DNA of 64,000 nucleotides from an uncultured Lentibacter sp. Its GTDB lineage: Bacteria; Pseudomonadota; Alphaproteobacteria; Rhodobacterales; Rhodobacteraceae. The notes under the pieces are model-generated. The model did no database searches. It was not told the origin of the DNA and saw only the letters and a list, made by a program, of their open reading frames with translations. Both the position numbers and the translations under genes were made by a program. Below are positions 18,340 through 27,889 of this stretch, piece by piece. Location of the stretch: NCBI RefSeq assembly GCF_937123735.1, contig NZ_CAKZKL010000012.1, positions 1-64,000 on the forward strand. The letters run 5' to 3'. Numbering within the stretch: position 1 is the first letter of the stretch; the number at the start of each line of letters is the position of its first letter.

Positions 18340-20633
18340 ATCTTGCCCACCTTTTCGGCCTCCCTGTCTGCCAGCCGCCAAAGCTGTTCGCGCCCCGCAT
18401 CATAGGGCAGGGGCCAGTTTGCGGCGCGGTCGCCGATCTTGGCCGCCTCATGCAGCGCCCAGTAGGGGTCTGCCAGATGCGGGCGCCCAAGGGCGACAAG
18501 GTCAGCCCGCCCCGCCATGAGGATCGAATTGGCATGGTCCGCCTCATAGATATTGCCCACAGCCATGGTCTTTAGTCCCGCTTCGTTGCGGATACGGTCG
18601 GAAAACGGTGTCTGAAACATGCGCCCGTAAACAGGCCGCGCCGCAACGCTCGTTTGCCCTGCCGAGACATCAATCAAATCCGCTCCGGCCGCGCCGAACA
18701 TGGCCGCAATCTTGACCGCCTCGTCAGGCGTCACGCCGTCTTCGCCCAGCCAGTCATTGGCCGAAATCCGCGCCGACATTGGCTTGCCCGCAGGCCAAAC
18801 AGCCCGCATTGCCGCAAAGACTTCCAAAGGATAGCGCATCCTGTTCTCAAGGCTGCCGCCATACGCATCTGTCCGCAAGTTCGAAGCGGGTGAAATGAAC
18901 GACGACAGCAGATACCCATGCGCCGCGTGCAGCTCGATCATGTCAAACCCGGCGCGCGCAGCCATTTCCGCGGCGCGCACAAACTCGTCCCGCACCCTGT
19001 CCATCTCAGCGCGGCTGATCTCGCGGGGCACAGCGTTCTGGGCGGACCAAGCCACAGCTGAGGCGCTCATCGTCTCCCAGTTGCCGCTTGTCAGCGGTGC
19101 ATCCATCCCCTCCCAGCCGATCCGTGTGGAGCCCTTGCGCCCCGAATGGCCGATCTGGCAGCAGATCTTTGCCTCCGTCTCCGCGTGCACAAACTCCACG
19201 AGCCGCTTCCAAGCGGCCTCATGCTCGGGCGCATAAAGCCCGGGGCAGCCGGGGGTAATCCGCCCTTCAGCGCTCACACAGGTCATCTCGGTAAAGACCA
19301 ACCCCGCACCGCCCTTGGCGCGCTCGGCGTAATGCACAAAATGCCAGTCGGTCGGGCAGCCGTCTTCTGCCTTATACTGCGCCATCGGGCTCACCACGAT
19401 CCGGTTCGCAAGCCGCATGTCACGCAACTGAAAGGGCGCAAACATCGGCGCGCGCGCAGGCGCATCCGCCGGCGCGCCCGCCTGAGTCTGAAACCATTTT
19501 TCCGCGCTCGCCAGCCAGTCAGGGTCGCGCAGGCGCAGGTTTTCGTGGCTGATCCGCTGGCTGCGGGTGAGCAAGGAGTAGTTGAACTGCACCGGGTGCA
19601 TATCAAGGTAGCGCTCGACTTCCTCAAACCACTCCAGCGAGTTGCGCGCCGCCGATTGCAGCTTCAAAACCTCCAGCCGCCGCTCGCTCTGATAGCGCGC
19701 AAAGGCGCGCTCCATATCGTCCTCTTCATGGAGCAGTTGTGCCAGCGCAATCGCTGAGTCAAACGCCAGCCGCGAGCCGGAGCCGATGGAGAAATGCGCC
19801 GTCGCCGAAGCATCGCCCAAAAGCACGACATTCTCGTGATGCCACTTTTCACACAGCACCCGTGGGAAGTTCATAAACACAGCCGAGCCGCGCAAATGGT
19901 CGGCGTTGGACATAAGCTTGTGCCCGCCCAGATGCGCCGCAAAAATCGTCTCGCAAGTGGCGATGATCTCTTCCTTGCTCATGCCTTCAAAGCTGAACTT
20001 GTCCCATGTGTCCTGCTGACACTCGACAATCATAGTCGCCGTATCTTCATCAAACTGATAGGCATGGACCCAGACCCAGCCGTGCTCTGTCTTCTCGAAA
20101 ATGAAGGTGAAGGCATCGTCAAACTTCTGATGCGTGCCCAGCCAGACAAACTTGCACTGGCGGATGTCAATATCGGGCTTGAAATGCGCGGCCCAGGCCG
20201 TGCGCACCGCCGAGTTGATGCCATCGCAAGCCACCACAATATCATAGTCGTCCTTGTAGTCCTCCACAGGGCCGACCACGCTTTCAAAGCGCATGTCCAC
20301 GCCCAGCTCCCGCGCGCGCTCCTGGAGCAAAAGCAGCATTTTCTTGCGGCCGATCCCGGCAAAGCCATGTCCGCCCGAAACCGTGCGCACGCCGTCCTGC
20401 ACCACGGCGATATCGTCCCAATAGGCAAAATTCGCGCGGATCGCCTCGGCCGATTGCGGGTCATTTTCTTGCATGTTTGACAGCGCATCATCTGAGAGGA
20501 CAACGCCCCAGCCAAAAGTGTCATCCGCCTTGTTGCGCTCGAAGACGACAACCTCATGCGCGGGGTCGCGCAGCTTCATGGAGATCGCGAAGTAAAGCCC
20601 CGCAGGGCCGCCTCCCAAACAGGCTACACGCAT
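18336..20633 (-). CDS. abmA: Bifunctional 2-aminobenzoyl-CoA monooxygenase/reductase
   Basis: A 765-residue fusion. Residues 1 to about 390 are a flavin aromatic hydroxylase (dinucleotide motif [13 protein letters not shown] near the N-terminus, [12 protein letters not shown], and FAD motif [16 protein letters not shown]). Residues from about 397 form an old-yellow-enzyme reductase ([42 protein letters not shown]). This architecture is that of salicylyl-CoA 5-hydroxylase and 2-aminobenzoyl-CoA monooxygenase/reductase, which hydroxylates and then reduces the ring. The adjacent CoA ligase and divergent tryptophan 2,3-dioxygenase favour the aminobenzoyl substrate. It is the first gene of the minus-strand operon. 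Confidence 0.9.
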   Translation of the reverse strand: MRVACLGGGPAGLYFAISMKLRDPAHEVVVFERNKADDTFGWGVVLSDDALSNMQENDPQSAEAIRANFAYWDDIAVVQDGVRTVSGGHGFAGIGRKKMLLLLQERARELGVDMRFESVVGPVEDYKDDYDIVVACDGINSAVRTAWAAHFKPDIDIRQCKFVWLGTHQKFDDAFTFIFEKTEHGWVWVHAYQFDEDTATMIVECQQDTWDKFSFEGMSKEEIIATCETIFAAHLGGHKLMSNADHLRGSAVFMNFPRVLCEKWHHENVVLLGDASATAHFSIGSGSRLAFDSAIALAQLLHEEDDMERAFARYQSERRLEVLKLQSAARNSLEWFEEVERYLDMHPVQFNYSLLTRSQRISHENLRLRDPDWLASAEKWFQTQAGAPADAPARAPMFAPFQLRDMRLANRIVVSPMAQYKAEDGCPTDWHFVHYAERAKGGAGLVFTEMTCVSAEGRITPGCPGLYAPEHEAAWKRLVEFVHAETEAKICCQIGHSGRKGSTRIGWEGMDAPLTSGNWETMSASAVAWSAQNAVPREISRAEMDRVRDEFVRAAEMAARAGFDMIELHAAHGYLLSSFISPASNLRTDAYGGSLENRMRYPLEVFAAMRAVWPAGKPMSARISANDWLGEDGVTPDEAVKIAAMFGAAGADLIDVSAGQTSVAARPVYGRMFQTPFSDRIRNEAGLKTMAVGNIYEADHANSILMAGRADLVALGRPHLADPYWALHEAAKIGDRAANWPLPYDAGREQLWRLADREAEKVGKI

Positions 20634-20688
20634 GACATCTCCCCGATTCCGTGTCCGTTCCGACCAAGCTTCGCGCAGGTGTCTATAT

Positions 20689-20718
20689 ATTTCAAGCCTA
20701 AACCTTTAAGCTTGAAAT
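20689..20718. promoter_or_regulatory. Inverted repeat in the divergent abm/kynA promoter region
   Basis: ATTTCAAGC (20689-20697) and GCTTGAAAT (20710-20718) are perfect 9-bp complements with 12 bp between, so their centres are 21 bp or two helical turns apart. They lie in the 132-bp gap between the divergent oxygenase and tryptophan dioxygenase genes. The right arm is itself nearly palindromic around AAGCTT. This is the natural operator for the MarR protein at 17174-17623. Confidence 0.65.
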
Positions 20719-20765
20719 TGTTGCGCCGCAGAAATACGCTTGCCTCAAACCCGGAGAGCCAGAAC

Positions 20766-21599
20766 ATGAGCGACAGCTACAACCCCGAGACAGACGGTGC
20801 GCAAATGTCTTTCGCCCGCGACATGAGCTATGGCGATTACCTGCACATGGACGCGATCCTGAGTGCGCAAACGCCGCTCTCGACGGCCCATGACGAGATG
20901 CTCTTCATCATCCAGCATCAGACAAGCGAACTCTGGATGAAGCTCGCGCTGCACGAGGCCTCCGCTGCCCGCGCGCTGCTGGAGAAGGGGAGTTATGACC
21001 CCGCATTCAAAATGTGCGCGCGCCTCAGCCGTATCTTTGACCAGCTCAACTCCGCATGGGACGTTCTGCGCACCATGACCCCGTCTGACTACACCACATT
21101 CCGCGAAACGCTGGGCCGCTCTTCGGGCTTTCAGTCGCACCAATACCGGCTCGTCGAATATGTGCTCGGCAACCGCAACGAAAACTTGATGAAAGTGCAC
21201 GAGCACCGCCCGGAGCTGCACCAGCTCTTGGAAAAAGAGCTGGCCCGCCCCTCGCTTTATCATGTTGCATTGCACAATCTCGCCGCCGAAACAGGCGCAA
21301 GCTTCGCCCCCGAGGTCTTCCGCCTGCGCGCGCCGCACAAGGCCGACGCGGCCGTGGAGGCTGCGTGGCTCAAGGTCTACCAAGACCCATCAAAGTATTG
21401 GTCGCTCTACGAGCTGGCTGAAAAGCTGGTCGATCTGGAGGATTACTTCCGCCGCTGGCGCTTTAACCACGTCACAACCGTTGAGCGGATCATAGGCTTC
21501 AAGCGCGGCACAGGCGGCACAAGTGGTGTCCAATACCTGCGTAAGATGCTGGAGGTCGAGCTTTTCCCCGAGCTCTGGAACCTGCGCGGCGCGCTCTAG
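20766..21599 (+). CDS. kynA: Tryptophan 2,3-dioxygenase
   Basis: A 277-residue haem dioxygenase. [18 protein letters not shown] and [19 protein letters not shown] are family hallmarks, and [28 protein letters not shown] contains the proximal His and the substrate loop. ATG 20766 has GGAGAG upstream; the open frame to the left spans the promoter. It converts L-tryptophan to N-formylkynurenine, two enzymatic steps from anthranilate (formamidase and kynureninase are not in the window). Divergence from the 2-aminobenzoyl-CoA operon links the two halves of the route. Confidence 0.93.
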   Translation: MSDSYNPETDGAQMSFARDMSYGDYLHMDAILSAQTPLSTAHDEMLFIIQHQTSELWMKLALHEASAARALLEKGSYDPAFKMCARLSRIFDQLNSAWDVLRTMTPSDYTTFRETLGRSSGFQSHQYRLVEYVLGNRNENLMKVHEHRPELHQLLEKELARPSLYHVALHNLAAETGASFAPEVFRLRAPHKADAAVEAAWLKVYQDPSKYWSLYELAEKLVDLEDYFRRWRFNHVTTVERIIGFKRGTGGTSGVQYLRKMLEVELFPELWNLRGAL

Positions 21600-21717
21600 C
21601 GCAAGGACCCTTAGGTGCGGGTCGTGGCTGTTGACAGGGGCGGCGTGGCTGTAGACAACAAGCTGCAAATCGCGGTGCCACAGCACATAGCACCGCCCAA
21701 GCCCGAGGATCAGCACC

Positions 21718-23232
21718 ATGGCCAACCCGCTCTATGACACCCTTTTTGGCAAGCACGCGCAAAGTGCGGCGGTGTTCTTGCAGCTTCCCGATGGTGGGGT
21801 TGTCACCTATGCAGCGTTTCTGGAGCAAGCGGCGCAATATGCCGGTTTGCTCACCGAGCTGGGCCTGACCCCGGGCAGCCGCGTCGCGGTGCAGCTCGCC
21901 AAATCCCCCGAGGCGCTGGCTGTCTATGCCGCCTGCGCGCAGGCAGGGCTCATTTTTCTGCCACTCAACACCGCTTACACCGCCGATGAGCTGGCCTATT
22001 TTGTGCAAAACAGCGGCGCCGAGATCCTGCTCTGCGATCCGACGAAAACCGAGGTCCTTGCGCCCGTTGCGGCCATGGCTGGCGCACAGCTGGAAAGCCT
22101 GAGCGCACAGGGCACAGGCTCTTTTGCCGATAAGGCCCGCAGCCAGCCGCGCAGCTTTGCCACGGTGGCGCGCCAGGAGGATGACCTGGCAGCCTTTCTC
22201 TATACATCGGGCACAACCGGGCGCTCAAAGGGGGCCATGCTCACACAAGGCAACCTCTTGTCCAACGCAGAGGTGCTGAAAGACGCCTGGCGCTTCACAG
22301 CTGCGGATGTGCTCTTGCACGCCTTGCCGATCTTTCACACGCACGGGCTTTTTGTGGCCACAAACATTACCCTGTTGGCCGGCGGCCAGATGATATTCCT
22401 GCCCGCGTTCAACCTTGATGCCATGATCGAGAATTTGCCCCGTGCCAGCACCTTGATGGGTGTCCCCACCTTCTACACCCGCCTTTTGGAGGATGCCCGC
22501 TTTGATCGGGATCTGGTGGCGCATATGCGGCTTTTTGTGTCTGGTAGCGCGCCGTTGCTGGCCGAAACCCATGTTCAGTTTGAAGCGCGCACGGGCCACG
22601 GCATTCTGGAACGCTACGGGATGACCGAAACCAACATGAACACCTCCAACCCCTACGACGGCCCCCGCCGCGCCGGAACAGTCGGCCTGCCGCTTGCAGG
22701 CGTTGAGCTGAAAATCACCGACAGCACCACAGGTGAGAGCCTGCCACAGGGCGAGATCGGCCAGATCGAAGTGCGCGGCCCGAATGTCTTCAAAGGCTAC
22801 TGGAAGATGCCGGAGAAAACCGCCGAAGAGCTGCGCGATGACGGTTTTTTCATCACCGGTGACCTGGGCCAGATAGATGCCGACGGCTATGTCAGCATTG
22901 TCGGGCGCAACAAAGACCTGATCATTTCAGGGGGCTACAACATTTACCCCAAAGAGATCGAACTTCTGCTCGATGCACAGGACGATGTTCTGGAAAGCGC
23001 CGTGATCGGCGTGCCCCACCCCGATTTTGGCGAAACCGTTGTGGGGATTCTGGTGCCGCAACCGGGCACCACCCCCGATGTCGAGGCCATCAAGGCCAAT
23101 ATCGCCCAAGCGCTGGCCCGCTTCAAACATCCCCAGAAGTTGATTCTTCTGCCCGAGCTCCCGCGCAACACCATGGGCAAAGTTCAAAAGAAAACCCTAC
23201 GCGAAGACTACGCCGGGCTTTTCACCTCCTAG
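21718..23232 (+). CDS. matB: Malonyl-CoA synthetase (MatB-type acyl-CoA ligase)
   Basis: A 504-residue adenylate-forming ligase: YTSGTTGRSKGAMLTQ (A3), ERYGMTETNMNTSNPYDGPRR (A5, here 18 residues quoted from the GMTE core matter), TGDLGQID, GRNKDLIISGGYNIYPKEIE, and C-terminal LPRNTMGKVQKK. The MTETNMNTSNP and RAGTVG segments match MatB, which makes malonyl-CoA from malonate. It follows kynA by 118 bases on the same strand but no shared role is obvious. Confidence 0.85.
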   Translation: MANPLYDTLFGKHAQSAAVFLQLPDGGVVTYAAFLEQAAQYAGLLTELGLTPGSRVAVQLAKSPEALAVYAACAQAGLIFLPLNTAYTADELAYFVQNSGAEILLCDPTKTEVLAPVAAMAGAQLESLSAQGTGSFADKARSQPRSFATVARQEDDLAAFLYTSGTTGRSKGAMLTQGNLLSNAEVLKDAWRFTAADVLLHALPIFHTHGLFVATNITLLAGGQMIFLPAFNLDAMIENLPRASTLMGVPTFYTRLLEDARFDRDLVAHMRLFVSGSAPLLAETHVQFEARTGHGILERYGMTETNMNTSNPYDGPRRAGTVGLPLAGVELKITDSTTGESLPQGEIGQIEVRGPNVFKGYWKMPEKTAEELRDDGFFITGDLGQIDADGYVSIVGRNKDLIISGGYNIYPKEIELLLDAQDDVLESAVIGVPHPDFGETVVGILVPQPGTTPDVEAIKANIAQALARFKHPQKLILLPELPRNTMGKVQKKTLREDYAGLFTS

Positions 23233-23365
23233 GCCACAGCCGCCAAGAGCCATGCTCGGCAGATAGCCGGATCAAAGCTCTGACTTCTCGTCACCCTTGG
23301 GTGCGTAAAGTCAGCGCCTGCGCGTGCCATCAGGTGCTGGGAGTTCTTTGGAAGACAAAGGGTTT

Positions 23366-23441
23366 TGGTGGAGCATAGCGGGATCGAACCGCTGACCTCC
23401 TGCATGCCATGCAGGCGCTCTCCCAGCTGAGCTAATGCCCC
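23366..23441 (-). tRNA. tRNA-Ala (anticodon GGC)
   Basis: Read on the minus strand: acceptor GGGGCAT pairs with ATGCTCC, followed by discriminator A and encoded CCA. The D-arm has AGCTCAGCTGGGAGAGC, the anticodon stem is CCTGC/GCAGG with loop ATGGCAT (anticodon GGC), and the T-arm has GGTTCGATCC. The length is 76 nt including CCA. Confidence 0.97.
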
Positions 23442-23539
23442 AAAACCAAGGGTCACAACAGTGACTGCGCGGGTCTTATTCAATGGGGCGGGCAGGATCA
23501 AGCCCAAATCCGCCCCAACGTGCCTTCCGGACTGAAAAA

Positions 23540-23869
23540 TCAGTCGTCGTCTGTGCCTTCGGCGGCAACATCGGCCAGATCGTCGAGCGAGACGTTGTCA
23601 TCATCCTCGTCGTCTTCCAGCACATCATCGTCGTCGAGATCCACGTCAACATCATCTTCAAGCACATCGACTTCAAGATCGTCTTCCGCTTCTTTGGCCT
23701 TCAGCGTCACGGCATCTTCCTGATCCGCCGCAATAAGGCTCTTCTTGTTGTTGTCAAACTCGACAACCTCGCCCGTGTAAGGGCTGATACAAGGGGTCTT
23801 GTTCAGGTCGTAAAACCGCTTGCCAGTGGTTGGGCATAGCCGTTTGATGCCCCATTCTTCCTTTGGCAT
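23540..23869 (-). CDS. TIGR02300 / FYDLN-acid family protein
   Basis: A 109-residue protein. The N-terminal half has a cysteine-containing mini-domain (KRLCPTTGKRFYDLNKTPCISPYTGE) with the FYDLN signature; the C-terminal half is an extreme Asp/Glu tail (more than half acidic from about residue 60). The family is nearly confined to alphaproteobacteria and has no known function. It is a single gene downstream of tRNA-Ala on the same strand. Confidence 0.9.
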   Translation of the reverse strand: MPKEEWGIKRLCPTTGKRFYDLNKTPCISPYTGEVVEFDNNKKSLIAADQEDAVTLKAKEAEDDLEVDVLEDDVDVDLDDDDVLEDDEDDDNVSLDDLADVAAEGTDDD

Positions 23870-23993
23870 GGATTACCTCTTTCAATTCAGGTCTTGTCGG
23901 TGATCCGCGCCAACTGCCATAACGCGGGCAGGGTGTCAAAGCCTTTCGCCCAAAGCCCCCCCGCCATAGGCGTGTAGAGCGAGGAAAAACCGA

Positions 23994-24698
23994 ATGAACA
24001 AATTTGTTCTGGAGAGCGATGCGCCCGGGGTCACGCGCGTGGAAGTGCATCTCAAGCGGTCTGCACAGGCCAAACGGCTGTCTTTGCGGGTCTCTCAACT
24101 TGACGGGCGCGTGACCCTGACCCTGCCGCACCATGCCTCAGAGGCCGAAGCCACCGGGTTTATCCGTGAAAAAGCCACCTGGCTGCGCAGCCATGTGGCC
24201 CGCTTTGATGCCGAGAAACCCGTAGGCCTTGGCAGCCTCTTGCCACTAGAAGACCAGATGATTCGCATTTTGCCGGGGCAGGGCCGCCGCCCCCGTCTCG
24301 TCGCAGAGGGCTTGGAGGTGCCGGGCAGGCCCGAGGCCGCTGGCGCGCGGGTGGCCGCGTTTCTCAAGGAGGCCGCCCGCGATCGGCTGACTGCCGCCTC
24401 CGATCATTATGCAGCCCTCCTCGGGCGCCCCTTCACAAGCCTCAGCCTGCGCGACACCCGCTCACGCTGGGGGTCGTGCAGCTCAAAAGGTGCGCTGATG
24501 TATTCCTGGAGGCTCGTCATGGCCCCGCCTGACATCCTGCGCTATGTCGCCGCCCATGAAGTTGCCCACCTGGCCGAGATGAACCATTCCGCAGCCTTTT
24601 GGGCCCGTGTGCAAGAGCTCTATGGCCCCTACCGCTCCGCGCGCGAATGGCTGCGCCACCACGGCGCTGAGCTGCACAAATACCGCTTCGCAGGCTGA
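23994..24698 (+). CDS. YgjP-like zinc metallopeptidase (M48/SprT-type, DUF45)
   Basis: A 234-residue protein of the YgjP/DUF45 family. It has the HExxH zinc motif in AAHEVAHLAEMNHS and the family signature RSRWGSCSSKG before it; a further zinc ligand should come from the H of the NHSAAFW segment. The protein lacks a signal peptide or transmembrane helix, so it is cytoplasmic. Function is not known; UTP-pyrophosphatase-like activity has been claimed for some members. Downstream is the GntR gene. Confidence 0.87.
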   Translation: MNKFVLESDAPGVTRVEVHLKRSAQAKRLSLRVSQLDGRVTLTLPHHASEAEATGFIREKATWLRSHVARFDAEKPVGLGSLLPLEDQMIRILPGQGRRPRLVAEGLEVPGRPEAAGARVAAFLKEAARDRLTAASDHYAALLGRPFTSLSLRDTRSRWGSCSSKGALMYSWRLVMAPPDILRYVAAHEVAHLAEMNHSAAFWARVQELYGPYRSAREWLRHHGAELHKYRFAG

Positions 24699-24729
24699 AC
24701 AGGAAAACGCTAGCATTGACAGAGAGCTG

Positions 24730-24747
24730 TTTTTGTGATCACAAAAA
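24730..24747. promoter_or_regulatory. 18-bp perfect palindrome at the start of the GntR gene
   Basis: TTTTTGTGATCACAAAAA is perfectly self-complementary and ends three bases before the ATG of the GntR gene. A TTGACA-like -35 element lies at 24716-24721, so the palindrome covers the expected -10 region. This arrangement suggests autorepression by the GntR protein. Confidence 0.7.
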
Positions 24748-24750
24748 CCG

Positions 24751-25440
24751 ATGCAAGACCAATCTCCCCCCCCCGCGCACAAACCTGTGCCGCCGCTCGT
24801 CAGCCCGCGCAGCGAGAATGTCTCCTCAGCCCATGATAAAGTCTATCGCGGGTTGCGCACCCGTATCATGCACGGCGAGCTGCCCCCCGCCCATGCGCTC
24901 ACCCTGCGCGGCATCGGGCGGGAATTTGATGTCTCCATGACCCCCGCGCGCGAGGCTGTGCAGCGCCTCGTGGCCGAGGGCGCGCTGTTCATGTCCTCCT
25001 CAGGCCGGGTCGCCACGCCTGAGCTCTCCAACGAGCGCATCGAAGAGCTCGCCGCCCTGCGCGCGCTCCTTGAAGTGGAGCTGGCCAGCCGTGCGCTGCC
25101 GCGTGCGCATATGGCGCTGATCGAGCGCCTGCAAACCATCAATGGGACCATCGCCGAAGCGATCGCCCATAAAGACGCTGTGGCCTATATCCGCACCAAT
25201 CTTGAATTCCACCGCACACTCTACTTGCGCGCCCAAGCTCCGGCGATGCTGGCCATGTGCGAAACGGTCTGGCTTCAGCTTGGCCCTACCATGCGAGCAC
25301 TTTATGGCCGCCTTCAACGCACCGAGCTGCCACAATTTCACCGCGCGATCGTTGCGGCCCTGCGCGCGGGCGATGAACCGGGCCTGCGTCTTGCCGTGCG
25401 CTCGGATGTGACCCAAGGCCTCAAGCTGCTGGCAAGCTGA
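24751..25440 (+). CDS. GntR-family regulator, FadR/FCD subfamily
   Basis: A 229-residue regulator with an N-terminal winged helix (about 30-95: LTLRGIGREFDVSMTPAREAVQRLVAEGAL) and a C-terminal FCD helical ligand domain (NLEFHRTLYLRA, with likely metal-binding His residues). Taking ATG 24751 leaves almost no room for a ribosome site after the palindrome, so either the mRNA is leaderless or the true start is a little downstream, for example the GTG at codon 13. No co-directional target gene adjoins it; its regulon is unknown. Confidence 0.85.
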   Translation: MQDQSPPPAHKPVPPLVSPRSENVSSAHDKVYRGLRTRIMHGELPPAHALTLRGIGREFDVSMTPAREAVQRLVAEGALFMSSSGRVATPELSNERIEELAALRALLEVELASRALPRAHMALIERLQTINGTIAEAIAHKDAVAYIRTNLEFHRTLYLRAQAPAMLAMCETVWLQLGPTMRALYGRLQRTELPQFHRAIVAALRAGDEPGLRLAVRSDVTQGLKLLAS

Positions 25441-25457
25441 CTCAAGCCCGGTGCGCG

Positions 25458-25640
25458 CCCTGCTTCTTCTGGTCAAAAATACCTCGGGGGTGCGGGGGCT
25501 GGCCCCCGCCGGATCGGATTTGCGCAGCAAATTCGAGCTATCTTTCGCCGATTTCGAATGGCCCTGCGGGCCATCCGATCCCTTGGGGGACCAGTCCCCC
25601 AAACCCCCTGGGATATTTCTGGCAAGAAAAAGAGGCGGGC
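25458..25640. repeat. Composite intergenic repeat between convergent gntR and accA
   Basis: This 183-bp stretch fills the gap between two gene ends. The left end (25458-25484) reads CTTCTTCTGGTCAAAAATAC; the right end reads CCCTGGGATATTTCTGGCAA followed by GAAAAAG, its complement-like counterpart. Between them are hairpins including GGGGGCTGGCCCCC, GGCCCTGCGGGCC and TTGGGGGACCAGTCCCCCAA. So each gene is followed by the same motif read in its own direction. Confidence 0.75.
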
Positions 25641-25656
25641 CCAGCCTGTGCAGCGA

Positions 25657-26619
25657 TCAGGCGGCAAGGCCCTTGGAGCCGAGGTCGATATATTTCTTGC
25701 GCCGCTCGGCGATCAGCTTCTTTCCGCTTTTGCCGGTCAGCTCCTTGAGCATCTCTGCCAGCGCGGCTTTCACGGCCTTAATGGTGGCCGCCTTGTCGCG
25801 GTGCGCGCCGCCCAGCGGTTCTTTGATCACCCGGTCCACCACACCAAGCTGCGTGAGGTCACTCGCTGTCAGGCGCAGGGCTTCTGCGGCTTCGCGCATT
25901 TTTTCCGCGTCTTTCCAAAGGATCGAGGCACAGCCTTCCGGGGTGATCACCGAGTAGATGGAATGTTCAAGCATGGCGACCCTGTCGCCCGTGGCAAAGG
26001 CCACCGCGCCGCCAGATCCGCCTTCGCCGATGATCACTGAAATCAGCGGCACGCAGGCTTGCAAGCAGGCCTCGGTAGAGCGGGCAATGGCTTCGCTTTG
26101 TCCGCGTTCTTCTGCGCCTTTGCCGGGGTAGGCGCCAGCCGTGTCGATCAGTGTCACCACAGGCAAGCCGAACTTGCCCGCCATTTCGATCAGCCTGACG
26201 GCCTTGCGGTAGCCCTCGGGGCGCGCCATGCCGAAATTATGCTTGATGCGGCCTTTCGTGTCGTTGCCTTTTTCATGGCCGATCACCATGACGGGTTGAC
26301 CCTGAAATCGAGCCAGACCGCCCATGACGGCGGCATCATCTGCGAAGTTTCGGTCACCGGCCAGCGGCGTATATTCGGTAAAGAGCGCCTGGATATAATC
26401 TGAGCAGTGGGGCCGGTCGGGGTGGCGCGCGACCTGGCATTTGCGCCAGGGTGTCAGGTCTTTATACATGGCGACCAGCATATCGGCGGCCTTTTTATCC
26501 AGCGCCTTTGCTTCAGTTTCAACGTCCATTCCCTCGCTCTGGCGGGCCAAGGCGCGCAGCTCTTCGGCTTTGCCTTCAATTTCGGCCAGGGGCTTTTCAA
26601 AATCGAGGTAATTGGTCAT
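25657..26619 (-). CDS. accA: Acetyl-CoA carboxylase carboxyltransferase subunit alpha
   Basis: A 320-residue AccA of normal length. Signatures include [13 protein letters not shown] [61 protein letters not shown] and [17 protein letters not shown]. It transfers carboxyl from biotin to acetyl-CoA together with AccD, encoded elsewhere. It stands alone, with a composite repeat at its 3' end. Confidence 0.96.
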   Translation of the reverse strand: MTNYLDFEKPLAEIEGKAEELRALARQSEGMDVETEAKALDKKAADMLVAMYKDLTPWRKCQVARHPDRPHCSDYIQALFTEYTPLAGDRNFADDAAVMGGLARFQGQPVMVIGHEKGNDTKGRIKHNFGMARPEGYRKAVRLIEMAGKFGLPVVTLIDTAGAYPGKGAEERGQSEAIARSTEACLQACVPLISVIIGEGGSGGAVAFATGDRVAMLEHSIYSVITPEGCASILWKDAEKMREAAEALRLTASDLTQLGVVDRVIKEPLGGAHRDKAATIKAVKAALAEMLKELTGKSGKKLIAERRKKYIDLGSKGLAA

Positions 26620-26680
26620 GTCTCACTCCGCACAGGTCTGGCCGAGTATATGGCGGCTCTGCCGGGTAAATGCAATCTCT

Positions 26681-26718
26681 GCAAGCGGCGCTGGCTTTGC
26701 GCCTTGGGCGCCGCTTGC
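26681..26718. other. Hairpin between accA and the upstream small gene
   Basis: GCAAGCGGCGC (26681-26691) pairs with GCGCCGCTTGC (26708-26718) in an 11-bp stem with a 16-base loop, between the stop of the 26728-27135 gene and the start of accA. There is no T-run, so intrinsic termination is uncertain; it may be a processing or attenuation structure. Confidence 0.5.
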
Positions 26719-26727
26719 TCTGAGAGA

Positions 26728-27135
26728 TCACATTGCGGCCAGTTCCAGCATTTTGGCAAATTGCGCCTCGGTGAGGGTCTCGCGCCAATGGTCGGTGCAA
26801 CCTGAGCGGGCCATGACAAGCTTCGCCTCCAGCGCGCCGATCTTCTCGGCGAGCGCTCTGCGCGCGTCCTGCGGCGCGCCAGCCACGATAGCGGCGCGCA
26901 GGGCGGCTCGTGCCCCGAGGGCTTCGGCTTCCAGAGCTTTGCGTTTTGCGGGCATTGTCGCGAGCCAATTGGCCAGGTCGGCCCTTTGGGCCGTGCTGAG
27001 CTCAAGCGCATCAGCATTGGCCTTGATAACGGGCGTAAACGCGACGATCGGCGCAGACAGTTCGCGCGCCTCTTGGGCAGCAGCAGGAAGGGCCAGCATC
27101 AGCGCCAGGGTGGATCCGATCAGCAAGGGTCTCAT
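26728..27135 (-). CDS. Small periplasmic protein, possibly Spy/CpxP-like
   Basis: A 135-residue protein beginning with a signal peptide (MRPLLIGSTLALMLALPAAAQE) followed by a highly helical Ala/Leu-rich domain; LSTAQRADLANWL resembles the LTxxQ motif of Spy/CpxP-type proteins but only weakly. A single Cys occurs near the C-terminus (SGCTDHW). It precedes accA on the same strand. I do not recognise it with certainty; a start four codons earlier is possible. Confidence 0.6.
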   Translation of the reverse strand: MRPLLIGSTLALMLALPAAAQEARELSAPIVAFTPVIKANADALELSTAQRADLANWLATMPAKRKALEAEALGARAALRAAIVAGAPQDARRALAEKIGALEAKLVMARSGCTDHWRETLTEAQFAKMLELAAM

Positions 27136-27222
27136 ATCACTCTCCAATTTTATACAGGCCTTGCATTGTATGTGGATATTGGAATGTGTTTCTTGAGGCA
27201 GATCAACCCGACCCTCTGGGAT

Positions 27223-27816
27223 TTACCCTGCCAGCACCGGGTAGAGCGAGAGCAGCAACAGGCCCGCCATGCTCCAGTTGAAGCTGCGCAGCCTTTGGGG
27301 CGAGGTCAGAAAACGGCGCATTTCGCGGCCCAGAACAGTCCAGAGGCTCACGGACGGAATATTCACCGCCGCAAACACCAGCGCGACAATGCCCACAGCC
27401 CAAACTGATCGGTCGCCCGCGTAGAGCGTGATGGCTGTCAGTGCCATGCTCCAGGCTTTCGGGTTTACCCATTGAAATCCCGCGGCCTGAAGGAAGGTGA
27501 GGGGGGCACCGCTGTCTTTGTGGCCCTCGGGCGCAGCGGAATGCGCGATTTTCCAGGCCAGCCAAACCATATAGATCACCGAAACCACGGTCAGGACAGT
27601 GCGGCTTGCAGGGTGGCTCTCAAAAACCTGCATGAGCCCCAGCCCGACAAGAAAGATCATAAAGCCAAAGCCCAGCCCTATTCCCAGCATATGCGGGATG
27701 GTGCGCACAAACCCGAAATTTGCGCCTGATGCGAGCAACATCATGTTGTTTGGCCCCGGCGTGGCCGAGGAGACAAAGGCAAAGAGCACAAGGGCTGTGA
27801 GAAGATCATAAGACAT
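27223..27816 (-). CDS. LysE/RhtB-family amino-acid exporter
   Basis: A 197-residue inner-membrane protein with six hydrophobic segments and the family's opening SSATPGPNNMMLLASGANFG. The central FQWVNPKAWSMALTA is also typical. ATG 27816 gives normal family length; the open frame upstream overlaps the divergent regulator gene. It is divergent from an Lrp-family gene with only 73 bp between starts, so Lrp-type control by an amino acid is likely. Substrate unknown. Confidence 0.88.
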   Translation of the reverse strand: MSYDLLTALVLFAFVSSATPGPNNMMLLASGANFGFVRTIPHMLGIGLGFGFMIFLVGLGLMQVFESHPASRTVLTVVSVIYMVWLAWKIAHSAAPEGHKDSGAPLTFLQAAGFQWVNPKAWSMALTAITLYAGDRSVWAVGIVALVFAAVNIPSVSLWTVLGREMRRFLTSPQRLRSFNWSMAGLLLLSLYPVLAG

Positions 27817-27889
27817 GAACACAATAATTGCCGAAGTATCCCGGTTTGAAATTGCAAAATACAGCAATATGCGGATAAGTTTGCAACTT

